Source: Candidatus Heimdallarchaeota archaeon
GTDB taxonomy: Archaea; Asgardarchaeota; Heimdallarchaeia; JABLTI01
Direction of reading: 5' to 3'
Length of the DNA stretch: 64,000 nt
Assembly (NCBI GenBank): GCA_018238155.1
Contig: JABCTZ010000036.1
Span: 248,001-312,000 of the forward strand
The position numbers were made by a program, and so were the translations under genes. Of the stretch, positions 17,548 to 26,908 are shown piece after piece (positions within the stretch are counted from its first letter, which is position 1; the number at the start of each line of letters is the position of its first letter). The notes beneath the pieces are model-generated. The model was given only the letters and a program-made list of their open reading frames with translations, did not search any database and was not told the origin of the DNA.

Positions 17548-17970
17548 ATGAACAGAAAAACAAGATCAATCATTCTATTCGCCTTTAGCATTATCCTCGC
17601 CTTAGGTGTATATGCGTTCATTATGTACGGTTTAGCCGACTTTAATGATCCAAATAATGGTACTAATGGTTTACGAGTAGATGAGTCTAATGATATTGCT
17701 AATCGAGCAATCGGTTATGGTTTAGTTGATCTAAACTCTAGCGATTTTTCCTCAATTGGTCTAGCTGTTGGACACTTTATTTGGGAAACCAGAGCAATTG
17801 ACGTTATTCTTATTGGAATAATGTTGTTCGTTGCATCCGAATCCGCTGGTGCAGTGGTTCAAGGTATGGAAACACAACGCAGCGAATTCCGCACTGAAAT
17901 GTGTGAAACAGACAAATTCATCATCTTGGAAGAAATGAAAGATGGTGAGAAACAAGAGGAGACAGACTAA
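17548..17970 (+). CDS. NuoJ C-terminal / MbhE-like membrane subunit
   Basis: 140 residues with a helix near the N-terminus (ILFAFSIILALGVYAFIMYG), an external loop rich in Asn and Asp, and a second helix (AIDVILIGIMLFVASESAGA). The WETRAIDVI stretch resembles the WDYRGxDT motif of MbhE/MrpA-type proteins more than the end of NuoJ. GGAGGAAA precedes the ATG. Together with the preceding gene it replaces a single NuoJ. Confidence 0.65.
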   Translation: MNRKTRSIILFAFSIILALGVYAFIMYGLADFNDPNNGTNGLRVDESNDIANRAIGYGLVDLNSSDFSSIGLAVGHFIWETRAIDVILIGIMLFVASESAGAVVQGMETQRSEFRTEMCETDKFIILEEMKDGEKQEETD

Positions 17971-17972
17971 GC

Positions 17973-18311
17973 ATGGCTTTATCGATACCTTTTGACAATA
18001 TCTACTTAATCTTAGGTTTTTCAGTAGCCTTATTGGTTATTGGACTCTACGGATTAACCTCAAAACAGAATTTGATCAAGTTCTTGATCGCTATTGAGTT
18101 ATTGCTCGATGCTGCTCATTTGAACTTTATTGCATTTTCAAACATCATCGGAGGAAGTGCAGGATTAGTTGATCCATTACCACATGTTGTTGTTATACTC
18201 AGCATCTGTGTGGGTGGATGTGTCGCTGGCGTTGCCCTAAGCTTGATAATTCAAGCCTATCGTGTGCATGCCACTTTGAATAGTCGAAGACTAAATCACT
18301 TAAAACATTAG
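17973..18311 (+). CDS. nuoK: NuoK/MrpC-like membrane subunit
   Basis: 112 residues with three helices and buried acidic residues in IKFLIAIELLLDAAHLNFIAF, the conserved proton-path position of NuoK, FpoK, MbhG and MrpC. The last helix (VVVILSICVGGCVAGVALSL) is followed by a basic tail. The gene begins two bases after the preceding stop, with GGAGACAG upstream. Confidence 0.9.
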   Translation: MALSIPFDNIYLILGFSVALLVIGLYGLTSKQNLIKFLIAIELLLDAAHLNFIAFSNIIGGSAGLVDPLPHVVVILSICVGGCVAGVALSLIIQAYRVHATLNSRRLNHLKH

Positions 18312-18326
18312 GAGATGAAAGAACAG

Positions 18327-20447
18327 ATGTTATTAGAATCTGCAGCAATAATGAACTGGGCTATCCCATTTGCAGGTGCACTAATTACTCCTATTATCGG
18401 CTTTATTGCAGGTAAATTAAAGGAAGGGTCTCAAGCCCAAAACGTGCTCCGAACAATCAGAAATTGGATGGCTGCATTTACATCATTCGTTGCATTTGTT
18501 TTCACAATGTTATTAGTGGTTGATGTTTTCAATGGCCAAGGTGGAGAAGCATTCGTAACCAATTGGTTCTGGAACATAGGCGACAAACCTTTTGCCGCAG
18601 GATTCGGTGTCCTTGTAGACCCACTGACGGTCTTAATCGCAGCATTTGCCTCAGGCATTGGTTGCTTGATTATGATCTATGGTGTCAACTACATGAAAGA
18701 TGACAAGCATCTTGACCGCTACTGGTTCCTTATGCAGATGTTTATTGGCGGAATGATATTCTTAGTAATGTCAAATAATTTCCTTCAATCATTCGTCGGC
18801 TGGGAAATAGTTGGATTCTGCTCATATGCATTGATTGGATACTTCTTTACTAAAAAAGGTCCCCAAGATCCAAAAGAGTTTACCTTGAAAGAGGAAACAG
18901 AAGGTGACTATAATGCTCATGCTGGATTCAAAGCATTCATAACAACCAGAATAGGTGATGTTATGCTGCTCACCGGTATACTCATTGTTTTCGCTGTTGC
19001 TGGTACTTTCAGATATACTGAATTATTATCAGACTTTTCTTGGATCACTGCCCTTCATAACAAGAAGATTCTTGTCTTAACTGCAATCCTCATTTTCGGT
19101 GGACCAATCGGCAAATCCGCACAATTCCCATTGCAATTCTGGCTTCCAGAAGCTATGGCTGGCCCCACAACTGTTTCAGCACTTATTCATGCTGCAGCAA
19201 TGGTCAAAGCCGGTGTCTTTATGGTTGTTAGAACCTACCCAATGTGGTACCTCGGATTACACGATCTACATATCGAAAATCTCCAAATCTACTTTATCTT
19301 TGTAGCTGCAATTGGTGGTTTCACCGCTCTTATGGCAGCGACAATGGGTACGTCCGCAACTGAATTGAAGAAAGTTCTCGCTTTCAGCACAGTGTCCCAA
19401 CTTGGTTACATGTTTATGGGATTGGGTGTTGGTGGCTTAATAGAACCAGTAGGCGGAGTCATGGGATACAACGGCTATTTTGCCGGCTCATTCCATATGC
19501 TCTCTCATGCTATCTTCAAAGCTTTACTGTTCCTTGCAGCTGGAGCTGTCATTCACGCCGTTCATACGAAATATATCGATGAAATGGGTGGTCTTCGCAA
19601 AGACATGCCAAAGGTCTTTTGGCCTATGCTTATCGGTGGTTTATCCTTAGCTGGTCTTCCTCCATTAGGAGGGTTCTTCAGCAAAGAATCAATCTTCGGT
19701 GCATGTTGGCATCTCGGAGAAGAAGGCAACATTGTAGGATGGATATTTTTAGTCGTCGGTGCAGTAGCTGCTGCTATGACATTCTTCTATACGATTAGAT
19801 TCTTGAGCCATACATTTGGCGGAGAGAAAACGGAGCATGTTAAGCACGCAGAAAAAGAACAAGGTGGTCACTTACACAAGTCATCAGCATTGCTTTGGGT
19901 TCCTTTAGTAATCCTTGCAGTTGGTACTATTGTAATTGGTTGGCTTGCACCTGTGGTTGAATTATTCATGAGCAAGAATGACTGGTTTGCAGCAGCAACT
20001 AACTTTACCGTAGCAGATTATCATATCCACTATGGTGAATCTTTGTTACATGCTTTTGGATCATGGACTTCTTTGATAACGCTAGGTGTTTTGTTAGCAG
20101 GTGGTATACCAGCTTACTTCTTATTCATAAGAAAACAATGGGACACCAAAGAAATACTCAAGAAGAACAAGTTTGTAAACGGTATCTACACCTTCTTCTA
20201 CAAGAGATGGTACATGAACCATGCAATCTATTGGTGTTTAAGAAAGTTCAAAGTACTAGCCGAATGGTTATACGAGAACTTTGACTTGAAAGTAATAGAC
20301 AAATCAAACTACTTAATCGCAGCTGGAACAATGAAATCGGGAGAAGTGTTCAGGAAGACCCACACGGGTATTCTTTCAGTGAACTTTCTTTACATGTTAT
20401 TAGGAGCAATAATCCTAATCGCAGTATTATTATTCATTCCATTCTAG
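18327..20447 (+). CDS. nuoL: NuoL-like antiporter subunit
   Basis: About 706 residues with 15 or more helices. Conserved complex I antiporter motifs are visible: NNFLQSFVGWEIVGFCSYALIGY (glutamate in helix 5), FPLQFWLPEAMAGPTTVSALIHAA, and AFSTVSQLGYMFMGLGVG. The C-terminal region (DKSNYLIAAGTM, then RKTHTGILSVNFLYML) is NuoL-type, not merely Mrp-type. ATG 18327 is chosen because GGAG at 18311-18314 touches ATG 18315 and leaves no spacing for it. It is one of three antiporter-like pumps in the operon. Confidence 0.93.
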   Translation: MLLESAAIMNWAIPFAGALITPIIGFIAGKLKEGSQAQNVLRTIRNWMAAFTSFVAFVFTMLLVVDVFNGQGGEAFVTNWFWNIGDKPFAAGFGVLVDPLTVLIAAFASGIGCLIMIYGVNYMKDDKHLDRYWFLMQMFIGGMIFLVMSNNFLQSFVGWEIVGFCSYALIGYFFTKKGPQDPKEFTLKEETEGDYNAHAGFKAFITTRIGDVMLLTGILIVFAVAGTFRYTELLSDFSWITALHNKKILVLTAILIFGGPIGKSAQFPLQFWLPEAMAGPTTVSALIHAAAMVKAGVFMVVRTYPMWYLGLHDLHIENLQIYFIFVAAIGGFTALMAATMGTSATELKKVLAFSTVSQLGYMFMGLGVGGLIEPVGGVMGYNGYFAGSFHMLSHAIFKALLFLAAGAVIHAVHTKYIDEMGGLRKDMPKVFWPMLIGGLSLAGLPPLGGFFSKESIFGACWHLGEEGNIVGWIFLVVGAVAAAMTFFYTIRFLSHTFGGEKTEHVKHAEKEQGGHLHKSSALLWVPLVILAVGTIVIGWLAPVVELFMSKNDWFAAATNFTVADYHIHYGESLLHAFGSWTSLITLGVLLAGGIPAYFLFIRKQWDTKEILKKNKFVNGIYTFFYKRWYMNHAIYWCLRKFKVLAEWLYENFDLKVIDKSNYLIAAGTMKSGEVFRKTHTGILSVNFLYMLLGAIILIAVLLFIPF

Positions 20448-20461
20448 GAGGAAAAAAGTAA

Positions 20462-21985
20462 ATGTTTCAATACACACTAGTAGTTGCAATCTTTACCCTT
20501 CTCATTTCACCAATATTGGTATTCGTACTAGGAAAGTGGAATGAACACGTTGCAAAATGGACAGCATTCGGTGCAGTACTAACTTCAGCAATATTTGCTC
20601 TCTTAACAGTAGGAGATGTATTACTTCTCGGAGCATATACGGATAATTTAGGTGGCTTTACACTAGATTTGGGAGTAAAAGCTCTCTCTATTAATTTCAT
20701 TCTAGTGGCAGATTCACTAAGTCTTCCCATAGCTGGAGCAATCTATGTCCTCGCACTCGCTGTAATAATGTACAGCTTCGGTTACATGAAAGAACATAAG
20801 AATTTGGGACTCTATTATGCGCTCTTAGTTCTCTATGTTGCAGGAATGATCGGAGTAGTATTCGCAGGCGACCTAGCTTATTTCTATGTCTTCTGGGACT
20901 TGATGTTAATACCATCATACTTCATAATCGCGAACTGGGGTTCAAAACCAAACTCAGTGAAGATTGCATTCAAGTACTTCATCTTTACACATGTAGGTGC
21001 TATGGCAATTCTCATCGGTATTGGTGGACTCTGGGCATTCTCAGATTTCGGAGTAACAGGTGGTGCATTAACAATGGCTGGATTTACTCTCAGCAGCGGC
21101 ATCGCATCATCAACAATAAGATTGTTGACTTTGCTCTTCATAGTAGGATTTTCCGTCAAAATGGCGATATTCCCACTTCATACGTGGTTGCCAGATACTC
21201 ACGGTGAAGCCCCCACACCCATAAGTGCTATCTTATCCGGTGTAATGATTCAAACGGCAGCATATGCTATACTTCGGATCTGCACAGATATTATTGGCGT
21301 AGATGGTATGGGCGGATGGATGCGTTGGTTATTGATTGGCTTTGCTGTATTCACTATGTTATACGGCGGCATCATGGCAATAGCACAAAAGGATACCAAA
21401 AGACTCTTCGCGTACTCATCTATTTCGCAGATGGGCTACATCTTCTTCGGACTTGCCACCTTTACATCATTTGGTGCAACAGGTTCTATGTTTCACATCA
21501 TCAGCCACTCGCTCGCGAAAGGATCCTTGTTTTTGGTAGCAGGAATACTCATGACCCAAGTCGGTCATCACAAAGGACGTGAAATCAAGAAACTAGGCGG
21601 TCTTGGATTAAAGATGCCTATTACCGCAATTGTTGCTATGGTAGCAGCACTAAGCCTTGCAGGAACTCCACCGCTGGCAGGATTTATGTCAGAATGGATA
21701 ATCTTCTCAGGTGGCTTAGCCGCAAACGATACATTAGGAATTATAGCAGTAATATTTGCTATTCTCTCAACGGCTTTAACAGCGACTTATGTTCTTCTCT
21801 TCTTGAAGGATGTATTTTTGGGACCAGTAAAAGAGGAATACAAAGATGTCACAGATCCAAGTCCATATATGTGGGTACCCTTGGTTGTCATGGCAATCTT
21901 AAGCCTCGTAATTGGTATATTCCCAAAGAGTGCACTAATTTTCATTACAAATTATGTTGCACCATTATTCGCCGGAGGTTCATAA
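20462..21985 (+). CDS. nuoM: NuoM-like antiporter subunit
   Basis: 507 residues with about 14 helices. [20 protein letters not shown] has an acidic residue in helix 5. [22 protein letters not shown] and the lysine-bearing [19 protein letters not shown] follow the NuoM pattern. AGGAGGAAA precedes the ATG, 14 bases after nuoL. It should move H+ or Na+ as part of the membrane arm. Confidence 0.93.
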   Translation: MFQYTLVVAIFTLLISPILVFVLGKWNEHVAKWTAFGAVLTSAIFALLTVGDVLLLGAYTDNLGGFTLDLGVKALSINFILVADSLSLPIAGAIYVLALAVIMYSFGYMKEHKNLGLYYALLVLYVAGMIGVVFAGDLAYFYVFWDLMLIPSYFIIANWGSKPNSVKIAFKYFIFTHVGAMAILIGIGGLWAFSDFGVTGGALTMAGFTLSSGIASSTIRLLTLLFIVGFSVKMAIFPLHTWLPDTHGEAPTPISAILSGVMIQTAAYAILRICTDIIGVDGMGGWMRWLLIGFAVFTMLYGGIMAIAQKDTKRLFAYSSISQMGYIFFGLATFTSFGATGSMFHIISHSLAKGSLFLVAGILMTQVGHHKGREIKKLGGLGLKMPITAIVAMVAALSLAGTPPLAGFMSEWIIFSGGLAANDTLGIIAVIFAILSTALTATYVLLFLKDVFLGPVKEEYKDVTDPSPYMWVPLVVMAILSLVIGIFPKSALIFITNYVAPLFAGGS

Positions 21986-21989
21986 AACA

Positions 21990-23507
21990 ATGAATGTATT
22001 CTGGATACTCCCAATACTTATACCACTTGTTGGTGCAGCATTAATTGGTATACTTGGAAAAATAGCTCGCAAAGAATCAGCTAGCTGGAATTTAGCTTAT
22101 GCAGTAATCGCTAATGTTTGTTTATTAGCAGTTCTCGGAATTCTAATATCATTCCACACTTCATTAGGCTCTATTGTCAGCACTGAACTTAGTTGGAACA
22201 TTGGACCTGATGTAGGTGCAACTTTCAAAATGGACCATTTAACTTGGTGGTTAGTACTAATATTCGCCATCTTGGGTTCTGTCGTATCAATCTACAGCAT
22301 CAAGTATATGGATCACGACGATCGTATCGACCGATACTATCTTCTCTTACTCATACTTGTAGCAGGAATGATTGGTGTGATCATGTCAGGTGACATGTTA
22401 ACATTGTTTATCTTCTGGGAAACGATGAGCATAGCAAGCTATGTTCTTGTTGCTTTCAGAAAAGAACAACCAGAACCAATCGAAGCAGGTATCAAGTACC
22501 TCTTCATGTCTGCTTTTGGAAGTGTAATGATCCTCTTCGGAATGTCCTTAGCTTACGGAATCACTGGAACACTAAACATCGCTTCTATTGGTACTATCAT
22601 TGCAACCAAATTTGCTAGTGGTCTCTCTGGAGTTCACTACATAATTATTGCAAGTCTTATCATTGGTTTCGGTGTCAAAGCAGCAATCGTTCCATTACAC
22701 ACATGGTTGCCTGATGCACACCCCGCAGCTCCCAGCGGAATTTCCGCTATGTTGTCAGGTGTTGTCATCATGACAGGTATGTACGGTATGATCTACACTC
22801 TAACATCCTTCTTCCGACCTTCTGGAACAAACATAGGCTTTATCCTTCTCTGGATAGCAGTTATTACTATGGTTGTTGGAAACCTCCTCGCTTTACGACA
22901 AAACGATCTCAAGCGTTTGCTTGCGTTCTCTACAGTTCTCAACGTAGGTTTCATACTCTTCGGTCTTTCTATGGCCCTTACAGGCATTGACCAAGATGTA
23001 GCTCTCATAAGCGTTCAAGGTGGATGGTTCCACATCTTTACTCACGCCCTTGGTAAGGGATTAGCTTTTCTTGCCGCCGGAGCGATTATCTATCGCATCG
23101 AAGATCGTGGTTTAGATCGCATGGAAGGCATCGGTAGAAAGATGCCCTGGACAATAACGGCTCTCACGGTAGCTCTTTTGAGTCTTGCTGGTGTGCCTCC
23201 TCTTCCAGGCTTCTGGTCCAAGCTAAGCATTGTAATTGCAGCTGTTAGCTCTGGTAACTGGCAATATTATGTTGGAATAGTTCTATTCCTACTCTCTAGC
23301 GTCATCTCAGTAGTTTATTATTTGATTGTTCTACAGAAACTTTGGTTCAGCGAAACCAAAGAACATCTCAAGGATGTCAAAGAAACACCTATTGAAATTC
23401 TAATACCATTATACGTATTAGTTGTCGTGATGATTATTGTTAGTATCATTCCAGGCCGATTTGAAATGTTGGCCAAGCAAGCTGCTGAAACGGCAATGTT
23501 ACTGTAA
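21990..23507 (+). CDS. nuoN: NuoN-like antiporter subunit
   Basis: About 505 residues with 14 helices. ATG 21990 is chosen because GGAGGT lies ten bases upstream; the longer frame from 21954 would overlap nuo[22 protein letters not shown] carries the conserved glutamate; [22 protein letters not shown] and [20 protein letters not shown] match NuoN/NuoM pumps. It is the last gene of the operon and is followed by a strong hairpin. Confidence 0.92.
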   Translation: MNVFWILPILIPLVGAALIGILGKIARKESASWNLAYAVIANVCLLAVLGILISFHTSLGSIVSTELSWNIGPDVGATFKMDHLTWWLVLIFAILGSVVSIYSIKYMDHDDRIDRYYLLLLILVAGMIGVIMSGDMLTLFIFWETMSIASYVLVAFRKEQPEPIEAGIKYLFMSAFGSVMILFGMSLAYGITGTLNIASIGTIIATKFASGLSGVHYIIIASLIIGFGVKAAIVPLHTWLPDAHPAAPSGISAMLSGVVIMTGMYGMIYTLTSFFRPSGTNIGFILLWIAVITMVVGNLLALRQNDLKRLLAFSTVLNVGFILFGLSMALTGIDQDVALISVQGGWFHIFTHALGKGLAFLAAGAIIYRIEDRGLDRMEGIGRKMPWTITALTVALLSLAGVPPLPGFWSKLSIVIAAVSSGNWQYYVGIVLFLLSSVISVVYYLIVLQKLWFSETKEHLKDVKETPIEILIPLYVLVVVMIIVSIIPGRFEMLAKQAAETAMLL

Positions 23508-23535
23508 AACAAAATCGTTTACAAAATATAGAATT

Positions 23536-23581
23536 GCATGAAGTTTTTCTTCATGCGTTCAACTCTTTTTTTCTCTCTTTT
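23536..23581 (+). terminator. Hydrogenase operon terminator
   Basis: GCATGAAG (23536-23543) and CTTCATGC (23549-23556) make a perfect 8-bp stem with a TTTTT loop, followed by GTTCAACTC and a T-rich tract. It lies between the last hydrogenase gene and the convergent gene, slightly overlapping the latter's end. Confidence 0.75.
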
Positions 23582-24720
23582 CTTTGCCATTTCCATTTGA
23601 TTGTTTTTGTAGATAGAATTACCAATATTCCTCCAATGATGCCCGGTATAAGTACATTGAAGAATGTTTGTAGAATTGAAAGATTAATTGAAGCCGCATT
23701 GAATGAATCTGTAGTCATATTATTGTTTACAATCAGTAGTCCTAATAACACTCTAATAACCATATCTCGCACACCAATTCCACTAATGCTTATAGGAATA
23801 GCCATTGCAGAAATTGCTGCAACACATAAAACCGCTATAACGATTAATGGATTCTGTACAGAATTGAAGATTTCAATTTCAAATGCTTCTAATAAAATGC
23901 ATCCTTGTAGACCCAACAAAACCCAAAAAGTAACTGAAAGAGCAGCTAAAAGAATGTACTGCGACCATTGGTAATTCTTCTGGTGTTCATAAAAATCAGT
24001 AATTATTTCTTGAGAAGTTAACTCTATCTTGTTCTTTGCATTCTTTTTCTTGAACATTTTTGAAAGGTATTTTAGTATGAAATTTAGAATTGGTTTTGAT
24101 ATTTTTTCATTAAAAACTACTGCGATTAAACCAATGAATATTAGAAATCCAACACCAATAGCTCCTGGTATCCACCAAACAATTGAAGTAAATTCTAGTT
24201 TCATTATAGCTACTGGAACAGTAATACCTACAATGATGAATATTCCTGTTAAATCTAACAATCGATCAAATATAACAGAAAAAACCGATAAACCCATTTT
24301 GATTTCCTTTTGTTCTTTTGAGAGATACACTGCTCGTAAAACATCACCTATTTTTGCTGGAGTAATACTTGATCCAAAGGAACCTATAAGCACTAATCTC
24401 ATTGCTTGAAAGAAATGTATACTGTATCCGTGAGGTTTAAAAACTAGTTGCCATCGAATAGTTTTGATGATAAACAATAAGAAAGTACAACCTATTGCTC
24501 CAAAAATGAGTGCGATATTTGCATTTACTAAAGATTGTAAGATTAATTTTGAATCACTACTTAGTATCAAGTAGGTCATTAGTCCTAATGCGACAGTAAT
24601 ACCAAGAGCGAATTTCCAATATTTTTTCACTAGTAACTTTATTTGAGAGTCTTCACGCCTTTCATCTGGTTGTTGTTCATATATCTCTACTCTTTCAAAT
24701 TGGATGTTTTTTTCCGTCAA
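23551..24720 (-). CDS. UPF0104/YbhN-family flippase-like membrane protein
   Basis: 389 residues with about eight helices. TIRWQLVFKPHGYSIHFFQA, then SFGSSITPAKIGDVLRAVYLSKEQ matches the conserved core of the lysylphosphatidylglycerol synthase transmembrane/UPF0104 family. LGLQGCILLEAFEI and ISISGIGVRDMVIR are further family-like segments. Members are linked to lipid or polyisoprenoid-glycan movement. It starts at TTG. The sugar-nucleotide epimerase gene upstream on the same strand fits a role in envelope glycan or lipid synthesis. Confidence 0.75.
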   Translation of the reverse strand: MTEKNIQFERVEIYEQQPDERREDSQIKLLVKKYWKFALGITVALGLMTYLILSSDSKLILQSLVNANIALIFGAIGCTFLLFIIKTIRWQLVFKPHGYSIHFFQAMRLVLIGSFGSSITPAKIGDVLRAVYLSKEQKEIKMGLSVFSVIFDRLLDLTGIFIIVGITVPVAIMKLEFTSIVWWIPGAIGVGFLIFIGLIAVVFNEKISKPILNFILKYLSKMFKKKNAKNKIELTSQEIITDFYEHQKNYQWSQYILLAALSVTFWVLLGLQGCILLEAFEIEIFNSVQNPLIVIAVLCVAAISAMAIPISISGIGVRDMVIRVLLGLLIVNNNMTTDSFNAASINLSILQTFFNVLIPGIIGGILVILSTKTIKWKWQRKERKKELNA

Positions 24721-24773
24721 GTTAAACCCTTAAACAAGTCTTTTTCTGTCAATTCTACATCCATATTTTCCTT

Positions 24774-25793
24774 TCATGGGCTAAAGATTTCCGCTGAACT
24801 AAATTCTCTCTCAATCAATTTCTCGCTTGCGAGGAGTTTGCCATAGTTAACATCTTCCCAATATTGTGTGAAATCTTCTACAGCATCATAAATCGTTTTC
24901 TTGGGATGGTAGCCTAATAATCGTTTAGCTTTTCCAATATCTGCAAAAGTATCTTTTACATCTGCCTTGTTCATTTCACTATATTCTAGAATGGGTTCGA
25001 TGTCAGTTACTTCAGCTACAATGGCAAGAACTTCATTTACTGAAATCCTCGTTCCAGCACCTACATTGAATATTTGATGTTTTGCTTTTGGCATTGTTGC
25101 TGCTAAATGAAATGCTTGAACAATGTTTCCAACATGGGTCCAATCTCTAGTCTGATTTCCATTGCCAAAAATATTGATAGTTTCTCTATTTAGCACTCTT
25201 GAAATGAAAATATTAATAGCCATATCTGGGCGTTGCCGTGCTCCAACAACAGTAAATGGTCGAAGAATAGTGGTATCAAATTCAGGATAGAGATGATTGC
25301 ATACTGTTACTAATTTTTCACTCGTTAGTTTTGAAACACCATAAAAGCTAATAGGTTCTGTTGAATGCTCCTCATCCATTGGCATGTATTGAGTGGCACC
25401 GAAAACAGAAGAACTGCTAGTGATAACTGCTTTTCTAACATCATTCTCTCGAGACACAGAAAGAACGTTAGATGTTCCTTCCACATTTATTCTTAAAGCC
25501 ATTTCAGGATTTTCAGTTGAATACCGTACTCCAGGTTGTGCTGCTAAATGAATGACCGTCTCAATTTTATTTTTATGAATTGCTTTCACTAATTGTTTCT
25601 TAGAGAGAATATTTCCTTCAACAATTGTGCCACCTAGATCTTCAACATCTCTAGCATTTCTCCATTTCAAATATGGCGAATAGTAATCAGAAAAGCTATC
25701 GTAAATCGTTACTTTTTCATCCATTCCGAGAAGATATTTTGCTAAATGATGTCCAATAAATCCTGCACCACCTGTTATCAAGAAATTAGTCAA
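24774..25793 (-). CDS. NAD-dependent sugar-nucleotide epimerase/dehydratase
   Basis: 339 residues of the extended short-chain dehydrogenase family. The Rossmann motif is LITGGAGFIGHHLA, HLAAQPGVRYS follows, the catalytic SSSSVFG serine region and YGVSK pair are present, and the substrate loop reads RPFTVVGARQRPDMAI. It is closest by pattern to UDP-glucuronate/UDP-glucose 4-epimerases (GalE/CapI branch). It starts at TTG, right after an imperfect inverted repeat that may form a leader hairpin. It probably supplies sugars for surface glycans. Confidence 0.85.
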   Translation of the reverse strand: MTNFLITGGAGFIGHHLAKYLLGMDEKVTIYDSFSDYYSPYLKWRNARDVEDLGGTIVEGNILSKKQLVKAIHKNKIETVIHLAAQPGVRYSTENPEMALRINVEGTSNVLSVSRENDVRKAVITSSSSVFGATQYMPMDEEHSTEPISFYGVSKLTSEKLVTVCNHLYPEFDTTILRPFTVVGARQRPDMAINIFISRVLNRETINIFGNGNQTRDWTHVGNIVQAFHLAATMPKAKHQIFNVGAGTRISVNEVLAIVAEVTDIEPILEYSEMNKADVKDTFADIGKAKRLLGYHPKKTIYDAVEDFTQYWEDVNYGKLLASEKLIEREFSSAEIFSP

Positions 25794-25866
25794 TTTTTGT
25801 CAGCTCTTTAAGTGAATTCAACCTATCACTTGGGAATTTCTTATTTAAAGAGCTAACTGACAAAAA
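25794..25866 (-). repeat. Imperfect inverted repeat before the epimerase start
   Basis: TTTTTGTCAGCTCTTTAA (25794-25811) pairs with TTAAAGAGCTAACTGACAAAAA (25845-25866) except for a four-base insertion. It ends directly at the TTG start of the epimerase gene. In the message it would fold into a long stem covering the leader. An operator or a leader hairpin are both possible. Confidence 0.6.
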
Positions 25867-25922
25867 TAGTACTCGAAATACTAAAAAAAAGAGTAAATGT
25901 GAGGAAAGTTTTACGAAACGGT

Positions 25923-26699
25923 TCATTCTGGATCGTAAGCTTTATCTAAAGCCTCACCAATACGACAATTTTCACCTGCATTCATTTTCGGACAAATGAC
26001 TTTTTCGGCGATTACATAATCAATATCAATTTTGTTTTGTGAGATAATTTCCTTCACACGTAGATAAGCGACATTTCTTGCTTTTTCATCAATGTCTATT
26101 TTTATTTTTTTGGCTTGTAATTTTCCATTGATAAATGATGGTCCTGATATCTTTAGTTCGAAACTTTCGCACTCGACATCTTCATCTACTTCAATTGACC
26201 CTCGTGCGATAATCGATTTCTCAACTTTAATATTCCTTTTTGAAGTGAACCCACCAATTGCTATCAGATTTTCCGCTTCAATTTTACGATCTGATACAAG
26301 TCCACCTTCTACTTCAATTAGTCCATCAACTTTTATTTCTCCACCTGCTTTCACTCCACCTTTAACCTCAAGAGTTGCAGCTTTTATTCCTTCGCCAACA
26401 TTTACTCCACCAGATACTACAATTTCTCTTCCTTGAAATTTTCCCCCAGCAGTTACTCCTCCTTCAATATTGACTTCATATTCAGCAATGATATCTGAAC
26501 CTACGGTAATTCCACCCAAAACTTCGATATCATTAGCCCAGAGGCTGCCATCAATTTTAATTGACCCTTTTACATTCACATCATTTGCGTTTAGACTTCC
26601 TTTGCAAGTCAATCCACCTAAGATACGTACTTGATCAAAATCTCCATCGCCAGATATTATTGTTCCGGCTAATCCTTTTAGGTCAGGTTTTTTACTCAT
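25923..26699 (-). CDS. Bactofilin-like polymer-forming protein
   Basis: 258 residues. Successive Gly-rich turns every 16-18 residues (ILGGLTCKGSLNAND, VLGGITVGSDIIAE, VSGGVNVGEGIKAA, VKGGVKAGGEIKVDG and others) predict a right-handed beta-helix of at least eight rungs, the bactofilin fold. The short N-terminus and an irregular C-terminal tail (VICPKMNAGENCR) flank it. ATG 26699 is chosen because AGGTG lies about six bases upstream. Bactofilins polymerise without nucleotide and scaffold membranes or cell-shape enzymes; this role here is inferred. Confidence 0.7.
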   Translation of the reverse strand: MSKKPDLKGLAGTIISGDGDFDQVRILGGLTCKGSLNANDVNVKGSIKIDGSLWANDIEVLGGITVGSDIIAEYEVNIEGGVTAGGKFQGREIVVSGGVNVGEGIKAATLEVKGGVKAGGEIKVDGLIEVEGGLVSDRKIEAENLIAIGGFTSKRNIKVEKSIIARGSIEVDEDVECESFELKISGPSFINGKLQAKKIKIDIDEKARNVAYLRVKEIISQNKIDIDYVIAEKVICPKMNAGENCRIGEALDKAYDPE

Positions 26700-26908
26700 T
26701 TTAAACACCTATTTTTCTAATTGTCTATTTAATTCACTTTGTTATGGTTAGCTTTTCTTGAATAAAAATTAATCGAATTGTAGTTCTCTTTTAAATAGTT
26801 TTTTTTTCATAAAACGATTGAAGGTTTTTTTGAACCAATTACTTTAAAAACTTGGAGAATATTAAATTTATATTTACTTTAAAAAAGACTTTAAAATACG
26901 GTGAAGCA

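Noticed and set aside
13020..23507. Calling the operon a plain NADH dehydrogenase (complex I)
   Set aside because: The large subunit keeps all four nickel cysteines, the small subunit has the hydrogenase CxxC motif, and no NADH-input genes are present.
23534..23974. 146-codon plus-strand frame after the hydrogenase operon
   Set aside because: It is antisense to the flippase-like gene and begins inside the operon terminator hairpin.
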